A stretch of 34,448 nucleotides of DNA from an uncultured Pelagibacteraceae bacterium (GTDB lineage: Bacteria > Pseudomonadota > Alphaproteobacteria > Pelagibacterales > Pelagibacteraceae): contig CACJUZ010000008.1 in the NCBI GenBank assembly GCA_902596745.1, forward strand, positions 1 through 34,448, in the 5' to 3' direction. The position numbers and the translations under genes are program-made. The first letter of the stretch is position 1, and every line of letters starts with the position of its first letter. Below the pieces are notes generated by a model, which saw only the letters and a list, made by a program, of their open reading frames with translations, was not told the DNA's origin and did not search any database. Of the stretch, positions 1 through 8,328 are shown piece after piece.

Positions 1-10
1 GAAAAAAAAA

Positions 11-718
11 TTAGCTAAAATTATCAATAGAAGAATAAATTTTTGTTTCTAAGTCATTTATAAAAACGTTTTTATCTTTTCCAGGTTCTATAGGATCTAA
101 AAAAACTATCTTTATATCATGATTATGTTTTAAAAAACTATTTTTCGGCCAGACTTTACCAGTATTTAAAGCAACAGGGACACAGGGTAAATTTAATACT
201 TCATAAATTCTGCCTGCACCTTTTTTAAATGGCGTTTTTTCACCAAATCTAACTCTTGTTCCTTGTGGAAATATTAATAAAGGTCTTTTACTACTTTCAA
301 TATTTTTTTTAATTTTTTCAAAAAAATTTAAATTATCTTTTGTTATTGTATCTCTTACGATATCTATCGAACCAATTTTTTTTAAATACCAGCCAAATAA
401 AGGGATTTTAAGAAGTTCTTTCTTAAGTATAAAAATAGGGTACTGTAAAGGAGCTTGGAGTATAAATGTTTCAAGTAAAGATTGATGTGCACTTGCAACA
501 AAATATCTTTCATTTTTTTTTAAATTTTCTATTCCAGAAAAAGTAACTTTAACACCTAATATAAATCTTAATAAAAATATAATTATATACGCTAATATTT
601 TTCCACAAATAAGAGTTGTTTTTCTCGGTAAAATTAATGTTGGTAAAGCTATAATAAAAACCAATATTAAAGTTAAATAAAATAATGTAGTAAATAAAAG
701 TGATCTTATAAATTGCAT
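11..718 (-). CDS. plsC: 1-acyl-sn-glycerol-3-phosphate acyltransferase
   Basis: This 235-residue protein belongs to the PlsC/LPLAT acyltransferase family. The family transfers an acyl chain to lysophosphatidic acid at the inner membrane to make phosphatidic acid. A strongly hydrophobic N-terminus (about residues 5-55, two membrane segments) anchors it. The acceptor/catalytic block is present in degenerate form: a His after SA (SAHQS, near residue 77) stands where HxxxxD is usual. The FPQGTR block (near residue 151) matches the family's FPEGTR, with Gln for Glu. Length is normal. The start codon overlaps the lysA stop by one base (TAATG), so the two are probably translationally coupled, as the last gene of argH-lptM-lysA-plsC. 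The HQS replacement of the usual HxSxxD spacing could mean a divergent subfamily. The family call is firm; acyl specificity is unknown. Confidence 0.88.
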   Translation of the reverse strand: MQFIRSLLFTTLFYLTLILVFIIALPTLILPRKTTLICGKILAYIIIFLLRFILGVKVTFSGIENLKKNERYFVASAHQSLLETFILQAPLQYPIFILKKELLKIPLFGWYLKKIGSIDIVRDTITKDNLNFFEKIKKNIESSKRPLLIFPQGTRVRFGEKTPFKKGAGRIYEVLNLPCVPVALNTGKVWPKNSFLKHNHDIKIVFLDPIEPGKDKNVFINDLETKIYSSIDNFS

Positions 719-1947
719 TACTGGTTAAGTAAACTTTTTATATTTTGTTTTTTTCTAATTACTCTAGCTTTAGATTTATTTATAATTATTTCAGCTATTA
801 AAGGTTTGGTATTATAGTTTGAAGACAAAGAAGCTCCATAAGCCCCGACATCTGCTATAGCAACGTAATCTGATTGATTCAGATTTTGATATTTATTATA
901 TTTGATAAATTTGCAAGTGGTCTCACATATAGGGCCAACAAATTCAATTGGTCCTTTATTTTTTTTATTATTTTTACTAATTGGAATTATATTATGAACT
1001 GCATCATAAAGAGCAGTTCTCATAAAATCATTCATACCTGCGTTGAGTATTGCAAAAGTTTTATTAGATCCTTTTTTTAGATATTGAACTTTAGTTACTA
1101 AGATAGCCGAGCTACCCACAATTGCACGACCGGGTTCAAATATAATGTTGCAATTATATCTTTTTTTAAACTTTTCCACTAAATTTGAATAGTTTTTAAG
1201 GTTTATCTTTTTATCATTCTTTTTATAAGTGATACCAAATCCTCCTCCAAGATCTACAAACTTGAAGTTAATTTTTGTTTTATTAATTATTTCCTCTAAA
1301 ACTTTTAAAGTTTTTTTAAAAGGATTTTCACTTAATATTTGACTGCCTATATGTACACTTATTGCATTGAGTTTCAAATTTTTTAATTTTTTTGTATTAA
1401 TACAAAAAGAAATTAAATTTGTCTTTGAAAGACCAAATTTATCCTCTGCTTTTCCAGTAGAAATTTTTTTATGTGTAGGAGCGTTTATATCAGGGTTAAG
1501 TCTGATACCAATATTAGACTTTTTCTTAAGTTGACCTGCAACTTTATTAATCAGAATGGCTTCATTTTCCGATTCAACGTTTATTAATAAAATATTTTTT
1601 TTAATAGCTAATTTAATTTCTTCCTCTGTTTTACCTACACCTGAGAAAACAATTTTACTTGGTTTTATGCCAGATTTTAAAGCCTTAAGTAATTCGCCTC
1701 CAGAAACTACGTCCGCACCTGATCCCATCTTTCTTAAAATTTTTAAAATTTGAATGTTTGAATTAGCTTTAACCGAAAAACAAATTAATGGATTAGATTT
1801 TTTAAAATTATTTAAAAATGATCTATAGTTTTCAATAATACAACTTTCTGAATAAAGATAAAATGGGGTATTAAATTTCGATGCTAGTCTTTTGACAGAG
1901 ACGTTCTCTACAAATAGATTATTATTTTTGTATCTAATAAAAGACAT
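718..1947 (-). CDS. lysA: diaminopimelate decarboxylase
   Basis: LysA is a PLP enzyme that decarboxylates meso-diaminopimelate to L-lysine, the last step of lysine synthesis. The 409-residue length is usual for the family. The PLP lysine is in the FSVKANSN motif (Lys60). Other family landmarks follow in order: HIGSQI, the glycine-rich phosphate-binding DLGGGFGI, EPGRAIVG, the active-site Cys block CETTC, and DVGAYGAS near the C-terminus. The start lies 3 bases after the stop of the small lipoprotein gene, and its stop overlaps the plsC start. The order argH - small lipoprotein - lysA is common in proteobacteria, which supports the call. No frameshift or missing key residue was seen. Confidence 0.96.
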   Translation of the reverse strand: MSFIRYKNNNLFVENVSVKRLASKFNTPFYLYSESCIIENYRSFLNNFKKSNPLICFSVKANSNIQILKILRKMGSGADVVSGGELLKALKSGIKPSKIVFSGVGKTEEEIKLAIKKNILLINVESENEAILINKVAGQLKKKSNIGIRLNPDINAPTHKKISTGKAEDKFGLSKTNLISFCINTKKLKNLKLNAISVHIGSQILSENPFKKTLKVLEEIINKTKINFKFVDLGGGFGITYKKNDKKINLKNYSNLVEKFKKRYNCNIIFEPGRAIVGSSAILVTKVQYLKKGSNKTFAILNAGMNDFMRTALYDAVHNIIPISKNNKKNKGPIEFVGPICETTCKFIKYNKYQNLNQSDYVAIADVGAYGASLSSNYNTKPLIAEIIINKSKARVIRKKQNIKSLLNQ

Positions 1948-1950
1948 ATA

Positions 1951-2061
1951 TTAAATTAATTTTGTAAAATTTTTTATTGATCCTTGGTATTCTGGGTTAG
2001 ATTTTTTTCCACAAGACCCAAGTAAAAAAACCAGTATTATAAGAGTAATAACAAACTTCAT
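1951..2061 (-). CDS. lptM: small LptM-like (YifL-type) outer-membrane lipoprotein
   Basis: This is a 36-codon gene. The peptide has a short basic N-terminus, a hydrophobic stretch, and a lipobox LLGSC with the lipidated Cys at position 17, followed by GKK and a polar tail. Its ATG overlaps the argH stop (ATGA), and it ends 3 bases before lysA. A tiny lipoprotein in this spot between argH and lysA is widespread in proteobacteria. Members of the LptM/YifL family (CGxKGPL motif) help LptD mature in the LPS export machinery. Only the CG-K part of that motif is visible here, so the reading frame and lipoprotein nature are well supported. The LptM role is inferred from position and motif. Confidence 0.72.
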   Translation of the reverse strand: MKFVITLIILVFLLGSCGKKSNPEYQGSIKNFTKLI

Positions 2062-3446
2062 CTAAGTTCCTTTTTATATTTTTTTAGCATATTTTTTACA
2101 TTTCTTTCAGATGTTCCACCATAGGAATTTTTTGAATTCATCGAGTTTTTGACATTAAATATTTTTAAAACATCTTTATTTAAGTTTTTATAAAATTTTT
2201 TTATTTCATTTAAAGTTAATTCGTCCAAATTTTTTTTATTTTTTTCTGCATAATTAACTATTTTCGATGAAATATTGTAAGCTTCTCTAAAAGAAATTTT
2301 TTTGTCTCTTACAAGATAATCAGCAAAATCTGTTGCAGTTGTATAGCCCGTTTTTGCCATATCGAACATTCTTGTTTTGTTTGGATTAACGTTTTTAATT
2401 AATTCATTGCTCATAGTTAGTGTGTCTTTTAGGGTGTCAAAACCATCAAAAACTAACGCTTTATCATCTTGTAAATCCTTAAAATATGAAATTGGAAGTC
2501 CTTTCATTATCGTTAACATAGAATTTAATTTTCCATAATTAATTCCAGTTCTACCTCTAATAAGTTCTGCAGGGTCCGGGTTCTTTTTTTGTGGCATGAT
2601 AGATGAGCCTGTAAGCATTCTATCATTAAAACTAATTAATTGATAAGCGTCAGAATTTAATATTATAAAATCTTCAGCCATTCTGGATAAATGCATCGCA
2701 CATACAGCGCAAGCATAGAGAAAATCTATTGCAAAATCTCTATCAGAAACTGTATCAATTGAGTTTCTTGTAGGTTTCTTAAAACCTAGTCTTTTAGATG
2801 TAAAATTTCTATCTATATTATACGATGTCCCGGATAAAGCTGCAGCTCCAAGAGGCGACTCATTGATTAATTCCATATTGGTTTGAAATCTTTTTTTGTC
2901 TCTTTTAAGCATCTCATAGTAAGCTAAAAGATAATGAGCGAATGAAACTGGTTGTGCATTTTTTAGGTGTGTAAACCCAGGCATTACTGTACCCACATTT
3001 TTATCTGCCTTATTTACTATATTTTTCATTAAAAAATTTAACTCTTTAATCAAAATTAAAGATGAATTTTTTACCCATAGCTTAAAATCTGTGACTACTT
3101 GATCGTTTCTTGATCTAGCGGTATGCATGTAACCTGCTGAATTACCAATTATTTCAAATAATTTTTTTTCAATATTCAAATGAATATCTTCATATTTCTC
3201 TTTAAATATAAATTTACCTTTTTTTATTTGTCCTTTGATCTTATCTAATCCTTTGAGAATTTTTTGACCTTCTTTAGTAGGTATTATTTTTTTTTTAATA
3301 AGCATTTGAGTATGGATTTTCGAGGCATAAATATCTTGTTCGTATAGTCTTTTATCTACATTAATAGAAGCCCCAATTCTTTGAAATGATTTAGAGACCG
3401 GGGTTTTAATTCTGCCTGACCAAACTGTCTTATTTTTATTTGTCAT
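2058..3446 (-). CDS. argH: argininosuccinate lyase
   Basis: ArgH cleaves argininosuccinate to arginine and fumarate, the last step of arginine synthesis, and belongs to the fumarase/aspartase superfamily. Numbering from the longest frame (ATG at 3464, 468 residues), the catalytic block HTARSRNDQ is at 114-122. The superfamily signature GSSIMPQKKNPD is at 286-297. I prefer the internal ATG at 3446, giving 462 residues, because family members begin just before the W-x-GR motif. The longer start would also leave only 11 bases before the divergent thioredoxin gene. Neither start has a clear ribosome-binding site. The stop overlaps the next gene (ATGA). Function is certain; the start is not. Confidence 0.95.
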   Translation of the reverse strand: MTNKNKTVWSGRIKTPVSKSFQRIGASINVDKRLYEQDIYASKIHTQMLIKKKIIPTKEGQKILKGLDKIKGQIKKGKFIFKEKYEDIHLNIEKKLFEIIGNSAGYMHTARSRNDQVVTDFKLWVKNSSLILIKELNFLMKNIVNKADKNVGTVMPGFTHLKNAQPVSFAHYLLAYYEMLKRDKKRFQTNMELINESPLGAAALSGTSYNIDRNFTSKRLGFKKPTRNSIDTVSDRDFAIDFLYACAVCAMHLSRMAEDFIILNSDAYQLISFNDRMLTGSSIMPQKKNPDPAELIRGRTGINYGKLNSMLTIMKGLPISYFKDLQDDKALVFDGFDTLKDTLTMSNELIKNVNPNKTRMFDMAKTGYTTATDFADYLVRDKKISFREAYNISSKIVNYAEKNKKNLDELTLNEIKKFYKNLNKDVLKIFNVKNSMNSKNSYGGTSERNVKNMLKKYKKELR

Positions 3447-3475
3447 AAACTGTGTTATTTTCAATTTAAATTAAT

Positions 3476-4009
3476 ATGAAAATTAGTAAATCTTTTAAAA
3501 TCATAACGTTCATTTTTATAGGTTTTTTATTTGTTAATAACCCGTTAGCGTATGCTGAACTTCCTAATAATCTTATTATTCACGATAAACCTAAAAAAAT
3601 CACAAACGTATCTTTTAAAGATATCAACCTTCAAGACGTGGATCTATCCAAAAATAAAGGCAAGATCATGGTATTGAATTTTTGGGCTACTTGGTGTGCT
3701 CCTTGTAAAAAGGAGATGCCATCACTTGAAAAACTTGCTCAAGATTTACCTCAAATAAATGTTTACCCAATAAACATGGAGCCACCTAATAAACTTAGAG
3801 TAAGAGATTGGTTACAAGATATAGGTGTAGTTAGTTTGAACACCTATTTTGACCCAAAATTGGACTTAGCAAAAAAATTTAAATTAATTGGAATGCCGAC
3901 TACAGTTTTACTTAATCAAGAAGGACATGAGTTTGGGAGAATAATGGGTGAATTTGATTTTAACGAAAAAAAATTTAGAAATTTATTAAAAGACAAAATT
4001 AATCTTTAA
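3476..4009 (+). CDS. TlpA-family periplasmic thioredoxin-like reductase
   Basis: This 177-residue protein has an N-terminal signal or anchor (about residues 8-27, ending near AYA). A thioredoxin fold follows, with the active site WATWCAPC (Cys74 and Cys77) and the cis-proline motif GMPTT near residue 139. TlpA/ResA/CcmG-type proteins reduce disulfides in the periplasm, often for cytochrome c or copper-site assembly. No cytochrome maturation genes are adjacent, so the target cannot be named. The gene is divergent from argH, and its 3' end overlaps the converging HIG1-like gene by 11 bases. Confidence 0.88.
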   Translation: MKISKSFKIITFIFIGFLFVNNPLAYAELPNNLIIHDKPKKITNVSFKDINLQDVDLSKNKGKIMVLNFWATWCAPCKKEMPSLEKLAQDLPQINVYPINMEPPNKLRVRDWLQDIGVVSLNTYFDPKLDLAKKFKLIGMPTTVLLNQEGHEFGRIMGEFDFNEKKFRNLLKDKINL

Positions 4010-4199
4010 AAAAATAAGCAAGTAATACCAAAACAATTATCGCGATAAATTGAAGAAGAACTCTTAATTGCATTAATTTATTTGAGTATTTTTTACTAGT
4101 ACTTCCCCCTTTGAATAAAGTATAAATACCTAATATAAGTACTATGGCGACAGCACCAAGAAGTGAAAAGCCAATAAAGTTAAATAAAAGTTCTGACAT
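3999..4199 (-). CDS. HIG1-domain twin-transmembrane protein
   Basis: This 66-residue protein has two membrane helices (about 5-28 and 45-63) joined by a basic loop that ends in LMQLRVLLQ. That pattern is typical of the bacterial HIG1 / 'twin transmembrane protein' family. Mitochondrial HIG1 proteins associate with cytochrome oxidase and supercomplexes, but the bacterial role is not established. It is divergent from the hydrolase at 4215, with only 15 bases between starts, and converges with the TlpA-like gene. The family call rests on the helix-loop-helix layout and the RxxxQ region. Confidence 0.75.
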   Translation of the reverse strand: MSELLFNFIGFSLLGAVAIVLILGIYTLFKGGSTSKKYSNKLMQLRVLLQFIAIIVLVLLAYFFKD

Positions 4200-4214
4200 A
4201 GAAAGATATATATA

Positions 4215-4868
4215 ATGAGCTACTCGTTAAATACAACTGTTATTAATGAAACTAATAAACAGAGGGCTGATAACGCAATAATTTTATGTCATGGATATGG
4301 CGGTGATGGAAAGGATATTTCTATTTTAGCAAATTATTGGAAAAATTATCTTCCCAAGACTGTATTTCTCTGCCCAGATGCACCAGAGAGATGTGCTGTA
4401 AGTCCGTCCGGATTTCAGTGGTTTGATTTAATGGATCAAACTAAAGATGAAATATTGACCAAATCTTTAGTCGCAGAATTTAAATTGAATAAATTTATTG
4501 ATGAAGTTAAATCAAATCTTAATTTACCAGCAGAAAAAATTATTTTATGTGGGTTTAGTCAAGGTTGCATGATTAGTTTACAAACGGGACTAAAAAGAGA
4601 AGATAAGATAAATTCTATAATTGGATATTCAGGCAAAGTTATTGATACAAAACACATTGAAAACAATATTAAGTCAAAACCAGATATTATATTGATGCAT
4701 GGTGATAAAGATGAGGTTGTTCCTGTTAGTTTTTTACTTGAAGCCAAAGAATTATTTAATAAAATGAATTATAAAATTCAGACAAAAATATTTAAAAATT
4801 GTGAGCACAGAATACCCCAGGAAGGATCCAGTCTGGGTCTAGAATTTATTCAAAACCGAATGTATTAA
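4215..4868 (+). CDS. phospholipase/carboxylesterase-family serine hydrolase
   Basis: This is a 217-residue alpha/beta hydrolase of the Abhydrolase_2 (carboxylesterase/lysophospholipase) family. The oxyanion loop is LCHGYGGDG near residues 24-32. The nucleophile elbow is GFSQG with Ser115, the acid is Asp166 in HGDKDEVVP, and the base is His198 in CEHRIP. All three catalytic residues are in the family's order and spacing. There is no signal peptide, so it is cytoplasmic. Family enzymes hydrolyse carboxyl esters or acyl-thioesters; the substrate here is unknown. It stands alone between a divergent HIG1-like gene and an HNH nuclease 61 bases downstream. Confidence 0.88.
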   Translation: MSYSLNTTVINETNKQRADNAIILCHGYGGDGKDISILANYWKNYLPKTVFLCPDAPERCAVSPSGFQWFDLMDQTKDEILTKSLVAEFKLNKFIDEVKSNLNLPAEKIILCGFSQGCMISLQTGLKREDKINSIIGYSGKVIDTKHIENNIKSKPDIILMHGDKDEVVPVSFLLEAKELFNKMNYKIQTKIFKNCEHRIPQEGSSLGLEFIQNRMY

Positions 4869-4929
4869 TTTAAAAAAGTGTAACAAAATTATAACTTGAT
4901 TTAATTTTTTTTATCATTTAGCTTTAGTC

Positions 4930-5499
4930 ATGATTATTTCTGCTAACGAAAAAGTGCCATTAGAAAAATGTCCTGCATTAGTTTTAAATGCAGATTTTAG
5001 ACCACTGAGTTATTATCCTTTATCTTTATGGTGTTGGCAAGATGCAGTAAAATCAGTTTTTCTAAACAGAGTTAGTATTGTATCAAATTATAAAAGAAAA
5101 ATTCGCAGTCCTTCATTTGAAATGAACCTTCCTAGCGTAATTGCACTTAAAAGTTTTATTAAGCCCTCAGACAATCCGAATTTTACAAGGTTTAATGTTT
5201 TTCTAAGAGATAAGTTTACTTGTCAGTATTGTGGAGATAAAAAAGATTTAACTTTTGATCACTTGTTACCAAAATCTAAAGGTGGTGTTACAGATTGGGA
5301 AAATGTAGTGACTGCTTGTTCAACATGCAATGTTAAAAAAGGTGGTAAATTATATGAGTCTAGTGGAATGAAATTATTTAGCAAGCCTTACAGACCAACT
5401 GTTGACGACCTTCATAAAAATGGAAGAAATTTTCCCCCAAATTTTTTACATGAAAGTTGGATGGATTACTTATACTGGGATATTGAATTAGAACCTTAA
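4930..5499 (+). CDS. HNH endonuclease-domain protein
   Basis: This 189-residue protein has a C-terminal HNH fold. Zinc-binding CQYC (Cys98, Cys101) precedes the catalytic FDHLLPKSKGG (Asp110-His111), Asn125, and the second zinc pair CSTC (Cys130, Cys133). The N-terminal 90 residues (LNADFRPLSYYPLSLW) match the standalone HNH proteins common in alphaproteobacteria and cyanobacteria, not homing endonucleases. It is therefore probably a resident housekeeping nuclease and not a selfish element; no intron or intein surrounds it. Its physiological role is unknown. Its stop lies directly against the stop of the converging coq7 gene. Confidence 0.9.
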   Translation: MIISANEKVPLEKCPALVLNADFRPLSYYPLSLWCWQDAVKSVFLNRVSIVSNYKRKIRSPSFEMNLPSVIALKSFIKPSDNPNFTRFNVFLRDKFTCQYCGDKKDLTFDHLLPKSKGGVTDWENVVTACSTCNVKKGGKLYESSGMKLFSKPYRPTVDDLHKNGRNFPPNFLHESWMDYLYWDIELEP

Positions 5500-6033
5500 T
5501 TATATTTTTTCTGAAATAGCGATTGCTATTCTTGAGGAAGTTTTAATCACCTTATCTAAAATACTATATAATCCAGATTTAGTTGCACCACTCTCGTAAG
5601 CGATATCTTTGTGATCCAATTCATCTTGTCTAAACTTCATAATTTTCTTTTTCAATTCCTCTTCATCTTCCCTGAGTTTATAAGTTTGATCTTTATAATG
5701 ACCGTCAATAACTTCTTCAACTGAAGCAGTACAAAGCATTGCTGCTTTTTTTCCCATCATTGCAGTGCCAAAGCCAAGTGTAATACCCATTAAATCCCAA
5801 AGAGGTAAAAGTTTAGTCGGTTTAATATTTCTTCGCTGAATTTCTTTATCAAAAAATTCAAAATGTTCTTTTTCATGCTCTCGCATATCTTCTATTTTCC
5901 TCTTTAGTTCATCATCTTGTTTAAAAGTTTTTAGTGCTAATAATTGACCTTCATAAATCTTTATAGCACCTCGCTCACCAGCATGGTCTACTCTAATAAT
6001 TTCTTCTAAAGTTTTTTTATCTGTTTTATTCAT
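5500..6033 (-). CDS. coq7: demethoxyubiquinone hydroxylase (COQ7 family)
   Basis: COQ7 is a di-iron enzyme that hydroxylates demethoxyubiquinol late in ubiquinone synthesis. The 177-residue protein shows the carboxylate and histidine ligands of the family: HAGERGAIKIYEGQ (Glu20 region), EHEKEHFEFF, EEVIDGHYKDQ and the C-terminal DELDHKDIAYESGA. The length fits the short bacterial/mitochondrial type. The start overlaps dsbB by 8 bases, so the pair is probably cotranscribed. The reaction uses O2, in keeping with an aerobic organism. The call is firm. Confidence 0.95.
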   Translation of the reverse strand: MNKTDKKTLEEIIRVDHAGERGAIKIYEGQLLALKTFKQDDELKRKIEDMREHEKEHFEFFDKEIQRRNIKPTKLLPLWDLMGITLGFGTAMMGKKAAMLCTASVEEVIDGHYKDQTYKLREDEEELKKKIMKFRQDELDHKDIAYESGATKSGLYSILDKVIKTSSRIAIAISEKI

Positions 6034-6493
6034 TTTTAATAATCAACCTTAATAATATAATACTTATTATTGTAGATAAAACTGCGTTAAATGTAGCAAG
6101 TGATAAACCAAATATTGTAAAAGTAACCTCTTTGCAACTAATCGGAGTGTTTTCTAATGTTTTTAAAAGTTCATCAGTATTTTGAACTTTATTACTTCCA
6201 CCAAGTTCGCATAATAGGCTCTCACTAAAAATTCCTTGTTCAATCCCTACATGATACACTGATACTACAGCACCAAATACAAATAAAATAAAAATTATAA
6301 ATAGAATTATTTTATCCCATTTTTTAATAAACAATAACAGTGAACTTAATATTAAAGTACCAAAATAAGGAATACGCTCAATTTTACACAAGTTACATGG
6401 TTCGTGGCCAAGTATAAATTCAACAAAATATGCAAAACTTAACGAAAAAAAACTTATTAAAATTAATGAATTTAAAACAAAATTTCTATTCAT
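6026..6493 (-). CDS. dsbB: disulfide bond formation protein DsbB family
   Basis: This 155-residue protein has four membrane helices. The quinone-linked redox pair is CNLC (Cys33, Cys36) at the periplasmic end of helix 1, followed by the family motif ERIPYFG. A second, widely spaced Cys pair (Cys95 and Cys120) lies in the large periplasmic loop, as expected for DsbB. DsbB reoxidises the thiol oxidase DsbA and passes electrons to ubiquinone. The neighbouring coq7, which makes ubiquinone, overlaps its 3' end. A dsbA partner is not in this window. One base separates it from the upstream YqaA-type gene. Confidence 0.9.
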   Translation of the reverse strand: MNRNFVLNSLILISFFSLSFAYFVEFILGHEPCNLCKIERIPYFGTLILSSLLLFIKKWDKIILFIIFILFVFGAVVSVYHVGIEQGIFSESLLCELGGSNKVQNTDELLKTLENTPISCKEVTFTIFGLSLATFNAVLSTIISIILLRLIIKNE

Positions 6494-6494
6494 A

Positions 6495-7091
6495 TTATCT
6501 TAAATAAAAATATATTCCTAAAAAAATTATTACTAATATAATTCCAATAATTGTGAACAATTTAAAACCCTCCTTTTTAAGAAGTATTTCAAATTTATCT
6601 CCAAATTTCATTGATAAATATGATACTATAAAAAATCTGAGTCCTCTTGAGATTAAACTTATCAATATAAATAAATAAATATTAAAACCTATAAAGCCAC
6701 TAGTAATCGTAAAGACTTTGTAAGGAAGAGGAGTAAAACCTGCTAAAAATAAAGTTCCAATCCAAAATACTACACCTGTTTTATTTGATAACTTGTCCTG
6801 TAAAACGAAGACTTTGTCCTCATAATTATAAAACTCTATAATACTCATAGAAAACTCCAAAAACATACTTCCTAGAAAATAACCTAAAATTCCACCTAAA
6901 ACTGAAAACAGCGTAGCTATTAAAAAAATTTTTATAAAATTCTCTTTTTTTGCTAGAACCATAGGTACAATCATTACATCTGGTGGTACTGGGAAAAACG
7001 AACTCTCGATAAAAGATATAAAAGCCAGGAAAGGCTTAGAAAATTTATGCCTAGCTAATTCTAAACATCTATCATATAATTTTTCTAACAT
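6495..7091 (-). CDS. YqaA/DedA-type (SNARE-associated family) membrane protein
   Basis: This is a polytopic membrane protein of about 198 residues. The N-terminal region contains FIESSFFPVPPDVMIVPM, the conserved re-entrant motif of YqaA-type DedA proteins. Later come LGGILGYFLG and FTPLPYKVFTI. DedA-superfamily proteins include lipid (undecaprenyl-phosphate, phospholipid) transporters; the YqaA branch has no settled substrate. The frame is open to 7142, but I choose the ATG at 7091 (MLEKLYD). Family members start about here, and the longer start would overlap the 5' end of the divergent gene at 7108. It is probably first in an operon with dsbB and coq7. Confidence 0.82.
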   Translation of the reverse strand: MLEKLYDRCLELARHKFSKPFLAFISFIESSFFPVPPDVMIVPMVLAKKENFIKIFLIATLFSVLGGILGYFLGSMFLEFSMSIIEFYNYEDKVFVLQDKLSNKTGVVFWIGTLFLAGFTPLPYKVFTITSGFIGFNIYLFILISLISRGLRFFIVSYLSMKFGDKFEILLKKEGFKLFTIIGIILVIIFLGIYFYLR

Positions 7092-7107
7092 TAACACTTT
7101 TATAAGC

Positions 7108-8196
7108 ATGTCTGAAAAAAAAGAAATAAAAAACTTAACCAATTTAACAAAAGTAGACTTTCAAAAAAAAGATAAAAATGAGTTTAAAGATGATTTCATA
7201 AGTAGATCTGAAGTACATTCTATATTATCTACAAATTTTGGAAGAATAAGTGATCATTGGTTTAAATTTTCTACTACCTGGAATTACAATGCTTATCAAA
7301 CATTTCAAGATATGGATAAATACTTGATCCTGATTTATCTCGTTCAAAAGTCTTTTCGTCATTACGCGGATATACATATTATTCACTCCGAGGAACAATT
7401 TTATACCAAAGAGGAATTCGAAATTGAAAAAATAAATTTAATCGAAATTTCTGAAGATCTCTCAATTGCGAAAGAAACAGTAAGAAGAAAAATTAACGAA
7501 CTAAATACAGACCAGATTATTGTGAGAAAAGGAAAAAAGATTATTTTAAAACCTTTAACTTTTGTCCATCAAAGACCCAAACATTCAGTAAAAACTTTAT
7601 CTCAATTTTTACATATATGCTCAAAATACTTAGCTACACAGGAATGGTTCGGTTCTCTTGTTGAAGCAAAAAAAATAGAAGATTTTATAAGACAAAATTT
7701 TACACTTGTTTGGAGGTTTTTCTTTAGATTTAAAATCCCATTTTTAATAAGACAAAGAAAATTTTTTGGAGACTTAGAAAGTTTTATTGTATCTGGCACT
7801 ATATTTGCGAACAACATAGTTCGACTCAAAGAAAAATATAAAAATAATCCTGTAACTCAAAATTCTGAAGTAAATGATCTTGGCCAAGAAAATTTTGTTG
7901 GGTGGGCTAAATTTATAATTTTATCAAAAGAACCTATTCTTGGTATGAATGCTTCTTCAATTTCTGAAATTACTGGTATTCCAAGAGCAACAGTAATAAG
8001 AAAACTAAGAATTTCTGAAAAGACTGGCATGATATTCAAAGATAAACAACAGCTTTACACAATTGGAAAGACATATAAATCTAAACTTAAAGATCTTGGA
8101 AAAGTATTTTCTGAGAACCAAATTGATTTATGTAAGTTTGTATCAACTTTCTTCGAGCTCTATAGAAATCCTAATGTTAACAAAAATCTTAAATAA
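7108..8196 (+). CDS. putative DNA-binding regulator with two helix-turn-helix segments
   Basis: I do not recognise this 362-residue protein by name. Two similar winged-helix-like segments can be seen. The first, about residues 110-148, has a helix-turn-helix core EDLSIAKETVRRKI followed by a basic wing. The second, about 280-320, has a core SEITGIPRATVIRKL and a wing ending LYTIG. Both carry the T-V-x-R-K signature of a recognition helix. Between them lies a helical, aromatic- and Arg-rich region (165-245, for example VWRFFFRFKIPFLIRQRKFF). The N-terminal 30 residues are polar and lysine-rich. No signal peptide is present. It is divergent from the dedA-dsbB-coq7 operon and is followed by tRNA-Leu. 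A transcriptional regulator is the likely role; targets are unknown. Confidence 0.6.
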   Translation: MSEKKEIKNLTNLTKVDFQKKDKNEFKDDFISRSEVHSILSTNFGRISDHWFKFSTTWNYNAYQTFQDMDKYLILIYLVQKSFRHYADIHIIHSEEQFYTKEEFEIEKINLIEISEDLSIAKETVRRKINELNTDQIIVRKGKKIILKPLTFVHQRPKHSVKTLSQFLHICSKYLATQEWFGSLVEAKKIEDFIRQNFTLVWRFFFRFKIPFLIRQRKFFGDLESFIVSGTIFANNIVRLKEKYKNNPVTQNSEVNDLGQENFVGWAKFIILSKEPILGMNASSISEITGIPRATVIRKLRISEKTGMIFKDKQQLYTIGKTYKSKLKDLGKVFSENQIDLCKFVSTFFELYRNPNVNKNLK

Positions 8197-8219
8197 ACTC
8201 TTTATTGAAAGTATTATTT

Positions 8220-8225
8220 TATAAT
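8220..8225 (+). promoter_or_regulatory. probable -10 element of tRNA-Leu
   Basis: A perfect TATAAT lies 12 bases upstream of the mature tRNA-Leu 5' end, placing transcription start a few bases before the tRNA. No good TTGACA-like -35 is seen at 16-18 bases, which is not unusual in such AT-rich DNA. The same promoter would also serve the acyl-CoA synthetase gene immediately downstream. Confidence 0.45.
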
Positions 8226-8237
8226 ATACTTAATTAA

Positions 8238-8324
8238 GGGCGAATGGTGGAACTGGTAGACGCGCCGGACTCAAAATCCGGTGGTAGCAATACCTTGAGA
8301 GTTCGAGTCTCTCTTCGCCCACCA
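8238..8324 (+). tRNA. tRNA-Leu (CAA)
   Basis: The gene is 87 bases long with an encoded CCA. The 7-bp acceptor stem GGGCGAA/TTCGCCC is perfect. The anticodon arm CCGGA/TCCGG encloses loop CTCAAAA, giving anticodon CAA (Leu, UUG codons). A long variable arm (class II), as expected for Leu, precedes the T arm, which contains GTTCGAGTC. The next ORF begins 4 bases after the CCA. Confidence 0.97.
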
Positions 8325-8328
8325 AATT

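Noticed and set aside
4930-5499. HNH protein as a homing endonuclease or mobile element
   Set aside because: No intron, intein, terminal repeats or disrupted host gene around it, and its N-terminal domain matches stand-alone housekeeping HNH proteins.
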